A model generated the notes under the pieces. It was given only the letters and a program-made list of their open reading frames with translations, ran no database searches and had not been told where the DNA came from. From JAKFWI01 sp031399165 (GTDB lineage Bacteria; Pseudomonadota; Alphaproteobacteria; Caulobacterales; Aquidulcibacteraceae), in assembly GCA_031399165.1 (NCBI GenBank), contig JANNOO010000035.1:1-64000 (forward strand): a DNA stretch of 64,000 nt, read 5' to 3'. Position numbers and translations under genes: made by a program. Shown piece after piece: positions 25,232 to 33,737 of this stretch. Numbering within the stretch: the stretch's first letter is position 1; every line of letters starts with the position of its first letter.

Positions 25232-27433
25232 ATGAACTACGTCAATCCCGTCGGCCGGCCTGAATGGTCAACGCTTGAGCCTGTGCGGCACAACAATTCG
25301 CCGCTGATGTCGCGGTTGGCTTACATTCTGTCGCGCCGGCGGCGCGAGGCCATCGCTGTTGCTCTGACGGTGTTCGCGCTGATCGTCATTGGCGCTTTGC
25401 TCCAGCCGGTGAAATACACGGCCACATCGCTGGTGATGATTTCACAGACGCAAGTCGTCAGCCCCGAACAATCGCTGGTGGACGACCGGGCCGATTCCGG
25501 CGCGGTGGAAACGGCCATTGAAATTCTGCGATCGCCCTATATTGCCCGCCAGTTAGTCACGGCCCTCAAACTGCAAAACGACCCCAAGTGGGGTGGAGGA
25601 GCCGCTTCGCCCGCGGCGACAGAGCGGGACATCGAACTTGCGGTCGTCGAAGACGTGATGAAGGCGATCAACGTGCATCGCCGGGCGCTGTCCTCCGTGG
25701 TCGAAGTAAATGTCGAAGCGCCAACTGCAAAACAAGCGGCGCAAATGGCCAATACCCTTATAGAGCTCTACCAGGTCGGCCGCGAAGAATTGCGCGCGAA
25801 CAGTATGAACCTGGCCGACAGCTGGCTGACCGGGCGCCTCGATGAACTGCGCAAGGAAGTTCAGCAGAAAGAAGTAGAGATTTCGACATTCCGCGCCGAA
25901 AACGGATTGTTGAAATCCGGCGAGACCTCGCTCTCCGAGCTCCAGATATCCAACATCCAGAACTCCGTCCTGGAAGCCCGCGCGCAAGTGGCCGAAATGA
26001 CCGCGCGCTATGAGCAGGTCGCGCAAGCAAGCAAACGCGGCGACGCCGACACGCTCAGCCTCGCCCTTACCTCGGAAACGATCAAGGAACTGCGCGCCCG
26101 CGAAGCAGATCTGACGCGCCGCCAGTCCGATTTCGAATTCCGCTATACGCCCGAGCATCCCTCCGTGCAGGCCGGCCTGGCCGAATTGGCCAACATACGC
26201 GCTCGTATCGAAGCGGAAGTTAAGCGGATCGCCTCCAGCGCCGCCAATGAAGTGGAAATCGCCAGGTCGCGTCTGGCGGCGCTGGAAAGCAATCTGGCGA
26301 CAGCGCGCGGCCAAGTGATCGCGGACAATACCGCACAGGTTCATCTGCGCGAGCTTGAGCGCGATGCAAGCGCCTCGCGCGCTGTGTATGAGAGCTTTTT
26401 GAAACGCTTTCAGGAAATCGCCCAGCAAGGAAAGCTCGGCCCGTCCGACGCCATGCTGATTTCCTCCGCCAAGGCGCCAAAATCCCCGACTTCGCCGCAC
26501 TTTTTGTTGGCGCTGCTTGTTGCGCTGATGGCGGGCGGCGTAGCGGGCGTAGGCGCCGCGTTCCTGATCGATTCCCTGGCTGACCCGCTGGGTGATCCGA
26601 ACGAAATTCAGCGCGAGATGGACCTTCCCGTGATCGGTTCGATTCCGTTTGTTTCTGCCGCCGCGCTGCGCCTGCTTGATCCCGAAGATCGGTCCGTTAC
26701 CGACTATCTTGTCCGTAGGCCAATGACGCGGTTCGCGGAGTCTTACCGCATGCTGCGCGCCGGCTTGATGGTCTCGGCGCCTGACGCCCGCCTGGGGTCA
26801 ATCGCCGTGACCTCGGCAGTCGCGGATGAAGGAAAATCGACCGCCGCCCTCTGCCTTGTGCGCCTGAGCGCGCTCGCCGGCCAGCGCGCCCTGCTCATAG
26901 ACTGCGACCTGCGCAATCCGTCACTTTCAAAGTATTTCGGGATCGCCCCGACAATTGGTCTGCGCGAAGTCCTGGCCGGCAGCGCCGAGTGGCGTCAGGT
27001 CATCGGCACTGATTCGCGCACGCGCGCCCACGTCCTGCCAGCCACCGCAAGCGACATGGATTCCGCTGACCTGTTCAATGGCGAGGCATTTCGGGCTCTC
27101 CTCGATGAACTGCGCGGAGAATATGATGTTATCGTTCTGAATTGCGCGCCTGTGCTTCTCGTCGCGGATTCCGTGCTTGTCGCGGCGCAGGCCGATCGTG
27201 TGATCGTAACGACAAATTGGCGGCGCACGTCGCGCTCAGCGCTGAAAAACGCAATCGAAAACCTCGTCGCGGCGAAAGCCAACGTCTCCGGCATTGTGCT
27301 GAATCAGGTGGATTTCCGCGATTGGCACGGGCAATTGCGCACCAGCTCGTATTACACGCGCGAGCATTACACCGGACCGAACTGGTTCGAGAATATGGTA
27401 AAAGGGGCGTCCCGTGTGGCCCCTGCGTCCTAG
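25232..27433 (+). CDS. Wzc/ExoP-like polysaccharide co-polymerase with BY-kinase-type domain
   Basis: A 733-residue inner-membrane protein with a Wzz-type domain and a first membrane helix near residues 40-60. A long periplasmic coiled-coil region (about 170-390) and a second helix near 425-445 follow, then a cytoplasmic kinase-type ATPase domain. Walker A is ADEGKST (531-537) and Walker A' is LLIDCDLR. The Walker B position reads VIVLNCAP, with Asn637 where Asp is normal. The C-terminus has a short tyrosine cluster (SSYYTREHY). It regulates chain length and export with the Wza-like protein. GAGG precedes ATG 25232. Confidence 0.92.
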   Translation: MNYVNPVGRPEWSTLEPVRHNNSPLMSRLAYILSRRRREAIAVALTVFALIVIGALLQPVKYTATSLVMISQTQVVSPEQSLVDDRADSGAVETAIEILRSPYIARQLVTALKLQNDPKWGGGAASPAATERDIELAVVEDVMKAINVHRRALSSVVEVNVEAPTAKQAAQMANTLIELYQVGREELRANSMNLADSWLTGRLDELRKEVQQKEVEISTFRAENGLLKSGETSLSELQISNIQNSVLEARAQVAEMTARYEQVAQASKRGDADTLSLALTSETIKELRAREADLTRRQSDFEFRYTPEHPSVQAGLAELANIRARIEAEVKRIASSAANEVEIARSRLAALESNLATARGQVIADNTAQVHLRELERDASASRAVYESFLKRFQEIAQQGKLGPSDAMLISSAKAPKSPTSPHFLLALLVALMAGGVAGVGAAFLIDSLADPLGDPNEIQREMDLPVIGSIPFVSAAALRLLDPEDRSVTDYLVRRPMTRFAESYRMLRAGLMVSAPDARLGSIAVTSAVADEGKSTAALCLVRLSALAGQRALLIDCDLRNPSLSKYFGIAPTIGLREVLAGSAEWRQVIGTDSRTRAHVLPATASDMDSADLFNGEAFRALLDELRGEYDVIVLNCAPVLLVADSVLVAAQADRVIVTTNWRRTSRSALKNAIENLVAAKANVSGIVLNQVDFRDWHGQLRTSSYYTREHYTGPNWFENMVKGASRVAPAS

Positions 27434-28937
27434 CGCCACCACGCTGCAAGCACCGGCCGCCGAAGCAGCAAGAGAACCTTCGCAGCACAGCGAGCGCAAC
27501 AATTCGGAAGCCGGGCAAAACAAGGGCGCGCTTCGGCGCACGCTGACCTATTTCATCTCCGGAGCGCTCGGCGGTCTTTGCAGCGTGGCGTTGACGCTAT
27601 TGCTGCTGCGCCTGCTCGGCGCCGAGGGATACAAATCAATCGGCCTGGCGCTGTCGGCAAGCATGTTCGCCGGCGCGCTTACATTTGAGTGGTTGCGGTT
27701 TTACGCCCTGCGGTTTAGCGCCGAGCCATCGCGCCTTGGCCCGATTTATTTCCTTTATGCATTATCGGCGGCGGCGCTGCTGTTCGCGGCTGGCGTGAGC
27801 ACGCTATTGGGCGTCAGCGGCCAGATTAAAGAATTCGCGTTGATCGTAGCCGCCGTCGCCATTGTGCAGGCGCTATGCGACCTGCTGATCGTGCTTGCCC
27901 GCAGCGCCGGCAATTCCCTGATGCTTGTGGCTATGCAAGCCGGCCGCGGCGTCCTGGCCCTCGCCGCATGCGGCGTGGCCGCGGCGACGACCGGCGATGC
28001 GAAAGCGACGCTGATCACCTATGTGGCCGCCTATGCTGGCGTATCGGCGCTTACGATCGCGGTGTTCCGCGGATCAATGCCGCCAGCGGCGTTACCTTCG
28101 GCAAGCGGCGCGATGTCAATCCTGCGCTTCGGCGGTCCGCTGATGGCAAGCGCGCTGATCAATACGCTGCTGCTGATGTCCGATCGCTGGATCATAACAT
28201 TTATGGACCGTTTTACCGACGCGGCGATCGGCGGCTACATCGGCTTGTCAGATATCTGCATTCGCGCCCTCATGTTCTTCGCGGGCGTGCTGGTGGGCGC
28301 GTTTCTGCAGGACATCCTTTCCGCATTCGATCGCGGCGAGGAAAACCAAGCGCGCGCGCATTACAGCCTGATGACTGCCGCTTTCACGGTCGTGGCGGCG
28401 CCAATTGCAGTTGGCGCGTTGGTTTTTGGCGCCGAAGCGGCCGCACTGTTTGCGCGGACAACGGCTCTGCTGCCTCCGGTCTTGTTCACGTCGATCGTCA
28501 TCGCCGTCGTCGTCCACACCGCCCGAAACGCGTTGATCGAAACCCTGCTATTGCTGGAAAAGCGCACGCTGCTCGTGCTCGCGATCAATGTCGGCGCGTT
28601 GGCGCTTGCTGTGGCGCTGAGCTTCGCGATCGCGCCAATCTGGGCGATGGCCAGCGTACCGATCGCCTTCACGATCGCCTCCATAACTGCCGGAATCGCC
28701 GGGCTTGTGTTGATGCGGCCCCAAACCCGCGCCCTGCTCGCGCTTGACGAGAGTGCGCGGGTAGCCGCCGCCGCCATCGCCGCGGGCCTGCTTTGCGTTT
28801 ACCTGCCGCCTACTATTCCAACCTGGGCGCGGTTTGGGTTGTTCGCCGTGCTCTACGCCGTCTTCCTGGCGCCCCTTCTGCGCCAGCGCCTGCGGACGAA
28901 ACGCACCGAAATCCTGGCGACTGGAGCAAGCTCGTGA
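27414..28937 (+). CDS. polysaccharide flippase (Wzx/MATE-like)
   Basis: A 507-residue polytopic protein with about 12-14 hydrophobic segments beginning at TYFISGALGGLCSVALTLLL (about residue 45), which fits the oligosaccharide flippase family. It should move the lipid-linked repeat unit across the inner membrane. The GTG start at 27414 lies inside the end of the co-polymerase gene (20-base overlap), with AAAGGGG just upstream. The first 40 residues are polar and unusual, so a later start cannot be excluded. Confidence 0.87.
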   Translation: MWPLRPSATTLQAPAAEAAREPSQHSERNNSEAGQNKGALRRTLTYFISGALGGLCSVALTLLLLRLLGAEGYKSIGLALSASMFAGALTFEWLRFYALRFSAEPSRLGPIYFLYALSAAALLFAAGVSTLLGVSGQIKEFALIVAAVAIVQALCDLLIVLARSAGNSLMLVAMQAGRGVLALAACGVAAATTGDAKATLITYVAAYAGVSALTIAVFRGSMPPAALPSASGAMSILRFGGPLMASALINTLLLMSDRWIITFMDRFTDAAIGGYIGLSDICIRALMFFAGVLVGAFLQDILSAFDRGEENQARAHYSLMTAAFTVVAAPIAVGALVFGAEAAALFARTTALLPPVLFTSIVIAVVVHTARNALIETLLLLEKRTLLVLAINVGALALAVALSFAIAPIWAMASVPIAFTIASITAGIAGLVLMRPQTRALLALDESARVAAAAIAAGLLCVYLPPTIPTWARFGLFAVLYAVFLAPLLRQRLRTKRTEILATGASS

Positions 28938-30229
28938 CGCTTTTAGACGATCGCCGCCGCGCGCAGGAGCGCGAGCTACCCCGAGCCAGCGCTCAAGCGG
29001 CCCGCCGCGTCGTCATCGTTTACGACTTTGGCTTTGTGAACGGCGGCGCCGCGCAGGTCGCCATCCAATCGGCAATCGGCCTTGCCGCGCGCGGCGTGCA
29101 GGTGGATTATTTCTGCGCCGTCGGACCCGCCGACCCGCAACTCGCCAAAGCCGGCGTAGCCGTCACCTGCCTGGAGCAGAGTGAATTTGTGAAAGCGCCG
29201 GACGCCCCGCGGGCGATGGTCGAAGGGCTCTGGAAGCAGTCCGCCGCGAAAGCGCTGGAAGACCTCTTGTCAAGGATCGATCCGCGCGGCGCGATTGTGC
29301 ATTTCCACGGCTGGACCAAGGCGCTGTCTTCGAGTGTGTTCGCCGCCGTTCGGCGCTCCGGCATTCCGGCAGTGGTTAGCCTGCACGAATATTTTTCCGC
29401 CTGCCCCAATGGCGGGTTTTACAACTACCAGAAGCAAAAGCCGTGCGGCCAACGCGCCATGAGCGCCGGTTGCATCGCCACGCATTGCGACAGCCGCACA
29501 TACGGCCATAAATTGTGGCGGGTGGCGCGCCAGGCGATCGCAGCAGGCGCGGGCCGAGTCCCCGGCGGCCTGCGCGACGTGATCTACCTCTCCGAATTCT
29601 CCCGCGCCGTTCTTGAGCCCTATTACCAACCGGGCACACGATGGCGGAAAGTTTCAAACGGCATAAACGTCGCCAAATCGCCGCGGATCGCCGCCGAATA
29701 CAATGAGCATTTCTTCTTTCTGGGACGCTTGTCGCCGGAAAAAGGCGCGCCGTTATTTGCTGAAGCGGCGGCTATGGCCGGGGTGAAAGCACGCATCATC
29801 GGCGACGGCGAAGAGCGTGAATCGATCGCGCGGCGTTGGCCGCAGATTGAAATGGCCGGCTGGATGGCGCCTGAAGATGCGATCGCCCAATTTGCCGAAG
29901 CGCGCGCGCTGATATTCCCCTCGCTCTGGTATGAAACCCAGGGCTTGACGGTGTATGAAGCGCTGGCGCGCGGCGTGCCCGTGATCGTTGCAGATGGCGT
30001 AGCCGCGGCCGAAACGGTAACACACAACGAAAATGGCCTTCTGTTTCGTGGCGGCGATGCGCGCGACCTCGCGGCAAAGATCGCCTTGCTCGCCGATCGG
30101 GCTCGCGCCCAAGCGATGAGCGAGACGGCTTACGCCCGCTACTGGGCGCGGCCGACAACGCCTGAAAATCACCTGGATGAACTTGTCGAGGCATACGGCG
30201 CAATTCTTTCAGAGCAAGAGAGGGTATGA
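28934..30229 (+). CDS. glycosyltransferase family 4 protein
   Basis: A GT-B enzyme of about 431 residues. VVIVYDFGFVNGGAAQVAI forms the N-terminal donor turn and VVSLHEYFSACPNGGFYNY is the acceptor-side helix. A GRLSPEKGAPLF strand opens the second domain, followed by IFPSLWYETQGLTVYEALARGVPV with the E-x7-E motif. GTG 28934 overlaps the flippase stop (GTGA) and is in frame with the longer open frame that begins at 28793. The cysteine-rich middle (CPNGG, CGQRAMSAGC, ATHC) is a notable feature of this subfamily. Confidence 0.9.
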   Translation: MTLLDDRRRAQERELPRASAQAARRVVIVYDFGFVNGGAAQVAIQSAIGLAARGVQVDYFCAVGPADPQLAKAGVAVTCLEQSEFVKAPDAPRAMVEGLWKQSAAKALEDLLSRIDPRGAIVHFHGWTKALSSSVFAAVRRSGIPAVVSLHEYFSACPNGGFYNYQKQKPCGQRAMSAGCIATHCDSRTYGHKLWRVARQAIAAGAGRVPGGLRDVIYLSEFSRAVLEPYYQPGTRWRKVSNGINVAKSPRIAAEYNEHFFFLGRLSPEKGAPLFAEAAAMAGVKARIIGDGEERESIARRWPQIEMAGWMAPEDAIAQFAEARALIFPSLWYETQGLTVYEALARGVPVIVADGVAAAETVTHNENGLLFRGGDARDLAAKIALLADRARAQAMSETAYARYWARPTTPENHLDELVEAYGAILSEQERV

Positions 30230-30422
30230 CTCGCGCGCCTATCTCTCGCGCTTTGCAGGCACAGCATAAATTGCACTTACTGGTTCGAGCCCACGCGCTT
30301 TCTGTGTTTCCCCCGAAAGGTGCAACGCCTTGTTCCGCAGTCCCATGGGGAGATGATTCGCTGGAGCGGGCTTTTTGCGGTTTGAGGCGCTTCATATCGC
30401 GGGAAATCGGAGGCTTCGTCCG

Positions 30423-31187
30423 ATGACACACAACACCGACCGGCACTGGGAACAGTGGGGCGCGCTAGATCCCTATTTCGCTGTCGTAACGAAACGGGAG
30501 TTTCACTCCCACGCTCTTGAGGCCAACAAGGCGCATTTCTTTTCTTCAGGAAAGAACGACATCGATCTTGCTCTTTCCTACATCGAAAAGCTTTACGGCC
30601 ATGTTCCGCGCGGACGGGCGCTCGATTTCGGCTGCGGCGTTGGGCGTCTCGTCATTCCGCTCGCGCTTCATTTCGACGACGTGGTGGGCGTTGACGTATC
30701 CGACTCAATGCTCGCGGAGGCCGCGCGAAATTGCGCCGCCTTGCCTAACGTTGTCTTCGAAAAGTCAGACGACGCCCTTTCCAGGGTCCACGGTGTGTTT
30801 GATCTGGTCCATAGCTATATCGTGCTGCAGCACATACCGACAAAACGCGGTCTGCGCCTGACCGAAAAATTGCTGCAGTTCGTGAGGCCCGGCGGTGTCG
30901 CCGTTCTCCACTTTTCGCTCGCGCGCACGCTGGGACCCCAAAAGGCTGCTGTTTATGCGCTGAAGCATTATGTGCCCGGCGGACGCCACGTGATGAATTT
31001 TCTGCAAGGGAAGCCGTGGGACACGCCCGGCATGCAGATGAATGAGTATCCGCTAAACGACATCTTCAACGCGTTCGCTGATAGCGGATTTGAAGAGATC
31101 GTTGCGGTTCCGGATGTTCACGCCACCGCTATGACGGCCAGAATATTCGGACGCCGGAAAGCGAAGGACCCCGGTGCTCCAAGCTGA
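30423..31187 (+). CDS. class I SAM-dependent methyltransferase
   Basis: A 254-residue methyltransferase. Motif I is ALDFGCGVGRLVIPLA near residue 65, followed by VVGVDVSDSML, a motif II-like FDLVHSYIVLQHIP and a post-III strand RPGGVAVLHF. ATG 30423 has CGGAGG ten bases upstream; the open frame to 30375 is not needed. It sits in the polysaccharide operon after a gap of about 190 bases in which I see only a possible internal promoter. It may methylate a sugar or chain end; the substrate is unknown. Confidence 0.88.
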   Translation: MTHNTDRHWEQWGALDPYFAVVTKREFHSHALEANKAHFFSSGKNDIDLALSYIEKLYGHVPRGRALDFGCGVGRLVIPLALHFDDVVGVDVSDSMLAEAARNCAALPNVVFEKSDDALSRVHGVFDLVHSYIVLQHIPTKRGLRLTEKLLQFVRPGGVAVLHFSLARTLGPQKAAVYALKHYVPGGRHVMNFLQGKPWDTPGMQMNEYPLNDIFNAFADSGFEEIVAVPDVHATAMTARIFGRRKAKDPGAPS

Positions 31188-32262
31188 CCGCCTTGCCACC
31201 CTTGACGGGCTACGCGGCGTGGCGGCGATTATTGTCGTCGTTGGCCATGGCACGTCACGCCTGGCCGGAGAGCCGGTGCTGGCGCACTTCCCGCTGGCGG
31301 TTGATTTCTTTTTTATCCTGAGCGGATACGTCATAGCTCACGCTTATGAGAACAAGCTGCTTGCGGGCATGTCGCCATGGTGGTTTGCCAGATTACGCCT
31401 GGTGCGGCTCTATCCGTTGATCATTGCAGGCGGCGCCCTGGGTGCATTGCTTTTCGCATTGCGCGCCGCGCTCGATAACCAGCTCCTTGGCGCAGATTGG
31501 CTTATTTCCGGGATTGCGACAGCGCTTTTGATTCCCACGCCGATCGATATCGCAACGCCGGACGGGCACGCCTATGCCTTCAATGTGCCGGCATGGTCAT
31601 TGCTGCCCGAGCTGGCGGCAAACTTCGCTTACGCCTTTGCTATCCGTTTGCTCACGCCGAAAGTGCTGGCCGGCCTTATTGTAACCGGCGCGCTGACCGT
31701 CATTGCCATCGGTTTTACCTTCAACACGCTCGACATGGGATCGACCTTTAGCGCCTTACCGCTCGGTTTCGGCCGGGTGATTTTTCCCTTCCTGACTGGG
31801 GTTGCGCTGTTTCGGCTCAATCGCGCCGGCCTGCTTCCGCAATGGCGTGCGCCGCCGGGCCTTCTTTATGCCGGCCTGGCTTTGATTTTGTGCGCGCCCA
31901 GAACACCTTTTCCCGGCGTCTTCGATATCTTCGCAACCTTGCTCGCTTTTCCAGTGATCGTTGCGTTGGGAGCCAACACACAAACCAGCGGCATCGGCGC
32001 GGAAGCTGCGCGTCTGGCCGGAAGAATATCGTTCGCGGTCTACATCCTGCACGCCTCGATCATCCGCCCGCTCGGCAGTATTGGAGCAGCGCTCAATCTG
32101 TCGGGCCTCGCCTTCGCGGGATGGATCGTGTTTGAGGTCGTGGTTGTGATCGTCGCCGCCTACATCGCGACGCGGTGGTATGACGAGCCGATCCGCGCAA
32201 GCCTGGCGCGCAACGCGCCAAAGCCGGCATCATCCATCGCCACGCTCACGCCCAGAGGATGA
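31174..32262 (+). CDS. acyltransferase-3 family membrane protein (O-acetylase type)
   Basis: A 362-residue protein of the acyltransferase-3 family. It opens with LDGLRGVAAIIVVVGHGTSR (conserved Arg and His), then DFFFILSGYVIAHAYE and FARLRLVRLYPL, followed by about ten hydrophobic helices. Members such as ExoZ and OafA O-acylate polysaccharides. The GTG start overlaps the methyltransferase end by 14 bases. It likely decorates the polymer made by this operon. Confidence 0.9.
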   Translation: MLQADRLATLDGLRGVAAIIVVVGHGTSRLAGEPVLAHFPLAVDFFFILSGYVIAHAYENKLLAGMSPWWFARLRLVRLYPLIIAGGALGALLFALRAALDNQLLGADWLISGIATALLIPTPIDIATPDGHAYAFNVPAWSLLPELAANFAYAFAIRLLTPKVLAGLIVTGALTVIAIGFTFNTLDMGSTFSALPLGFGRVIFPFLTGVALFRLNRAGLLPQWRAPPGLLYAGLALILCAPRTPFPGVFDIFATLLAFPVIVALGANTQTSGIGAEAARLAGRISFAVYILHASIIRPLGSIGAALNLSGLAFAGWIVFEVVVVIVAAYIATRWYDEPIRASLARNAPKPASSIATLTPRG

Positions 32263-33737
32263 GGATCTTGCACGGTCTTCTCTGGCTCCTTTTAGCCGCG
32301 GCAATTTTCGGTCTTGGAAGCACAGGACAAATGCCGGCTGCGGCCTTGCTCGCGGCACTCGCCTTCGTTGCGTACAGCGTGCAACAATTCCGGAGTCGAT
32401 TCGACTTCGCCGTCGCGATGGCGCCATTCACGCTCTGGCGCATTACGATTTTCGTTGCGCTCGTTGCAGCCGAGTACGGCGCCTACATGCCCGAGATCGG
32501 GCGCCAGGGGCAATATGCGAACGCCACGGCGGCGTTCCTGATCTTTATGATCTTGATGTATACCGCCGCGGAATTTTCCTTCACGCACAGCGCGCGCGCA
32601 TTCCAGTTAATCGGCCGAAGGCCACCGCTAACGTTGGCGCACCCCGATTTGCGATTGATTTTTTCGACCGCACTGATCGTGGTGACGGCCGGCGTCGGCT
32701 ACCTTTTGCTGAAGGGCATGGCGGAAGGGTTTCCGCTGTTCACGCAGACCGACCGATTCGCCTTTCGTCTGCAAACCAGCGACTATTTCCTGGGCCTGGT
32801 GATCGGCAACGCGCTGGTACTGGCCGCCCTGCTCGGCGTATGCCTGGCTTACGGACGACATCCGCTTATTCGCCTGTGCGCGGCGACGGCGATGGCTGTT
32901 TTTCTCGGTACGATGTTTCTGTTCGGGGAAAAATTCTTCAGCATCCTGGCGATGGCTTGCGTCTTCGTCGCGCCAACGCTGCTGGCGCGCGGAGGGCGCA
33001 AGGTGGGCGCTGGGGCGTGGATGATCGCTGCGCTGATCTTCAGCGGCGCTGTCGCGGTGACATGGTACATCTACAGCGATTACGGCCGGAACCTTCCCGG
33101 ATACACGCTTGAACGAATCATGTCGCGCGTGGCGGGCCAGGGCCAATTATGGTTTGCAGCATGGATTGATGCGCGGCCTCTACAAGGAGACCAGGCGCAA
33201 TGGAATCAGATGACCCAGACGCTGTATCCTATGGACGGACACGATCTGGCGTTCCAAAGCGGCACCAATATTTTTTACCTGATGCGGCGTTACGCGCCGG
33301 ACGAACTCTGGGCGACGATCCAGGAATTTCGCGGCACGGTCACATACACCGCGGGCACAGAGGCCTACCTGATTCTGACCCTGGGCATTGTGGGCGGCGC
33401 ACTGGCGACCGGCTTGCTCGGCGCCTATTATGGCGCGGTGGCGGCGTATGTCGTATTCGCAATGCGCACGCCCGCCTTTGTTCGACTATTCCTGGCTGGC
33501 AAATTACTGGCTTACACGCTTGACGGCTCACACCAAGCCGCGTTCTGGAACATTGCAGGGACGCGTGTGCTGGTGACGCTTGCCGCCATACTCGCCTGGG
33601 AGGCCGTAGCGGCGCTGCTGCGCCAACACGGGAGCGCTGCGTTCTCGCCGGCTTCGTTTACCCGCACCACGCGCCGGCCCACCGGGATAGCCAACCCTCA
33701 GATGAAGAAATCGTCCGCGCCGAAGCCGGCCAGTTGA
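32259..33737 (+). CDS. polysaccharide polymerase candidate (Wzy-like)
   Basis: A 492-residue, highly hydrophobic protein with about 11-12 predicted helices and a large periplasmic-looking loop (about 255-330). That loop holds GYTLERIMSRVAGQGQLWFA, which resembles the conserved loop of O-antigen/EPS polymerases. Identification rests on topology and on being the only polymerase candidate in an otherwise complete Wzx/Wzy-type set. It starts by ATGA overlap with the acyltransferase gene. Its 3' end overlaps the convergent RTX gene by 40 bases. Confidence 0.72.
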   Translation: MRILHGLLWLLLAAAIFGLGSTGQMPAAALLAALAFVAYSVQQFRSRFDFAVAMAPFTLWRITIFVALVAAEYGAYMPEIGRQGQYANATAAFLIFMILMYTAAEFSFTHSARAFQLIGRRPPLTLAHPDLRLIFSTALIVVTAGVGYLLLKGMAEGFPLFTQTDRFAFRLQTSDYFLGLVIGNALVLAALLGVCLAYGRHPLIRLCAATAMAVFLGTMFLFGEKFFSILAMACVFVAPTLLARGGRKVGAGAWMIAALIFSGAVAVTWYIYSDYGRNLPGYTLERIMSRVAGQGQLWFAAWIDARPLQGDQAQWNQMTQTLYPMDGHDLAFQSGTNIFYLMRRYAPDELWATIQEFRGTVTYTAGTEAYLILTLGIVGGALATGLLGAYYGAVAAYVVFAMRTPAFVRLFLAGKLLAYTLDGSHQAAFWNIAGTRVLVTLAAILAWEAVAALLRQHGSAAFSPASFTRTTRRPTGIANPQMKKSSAPKPAS

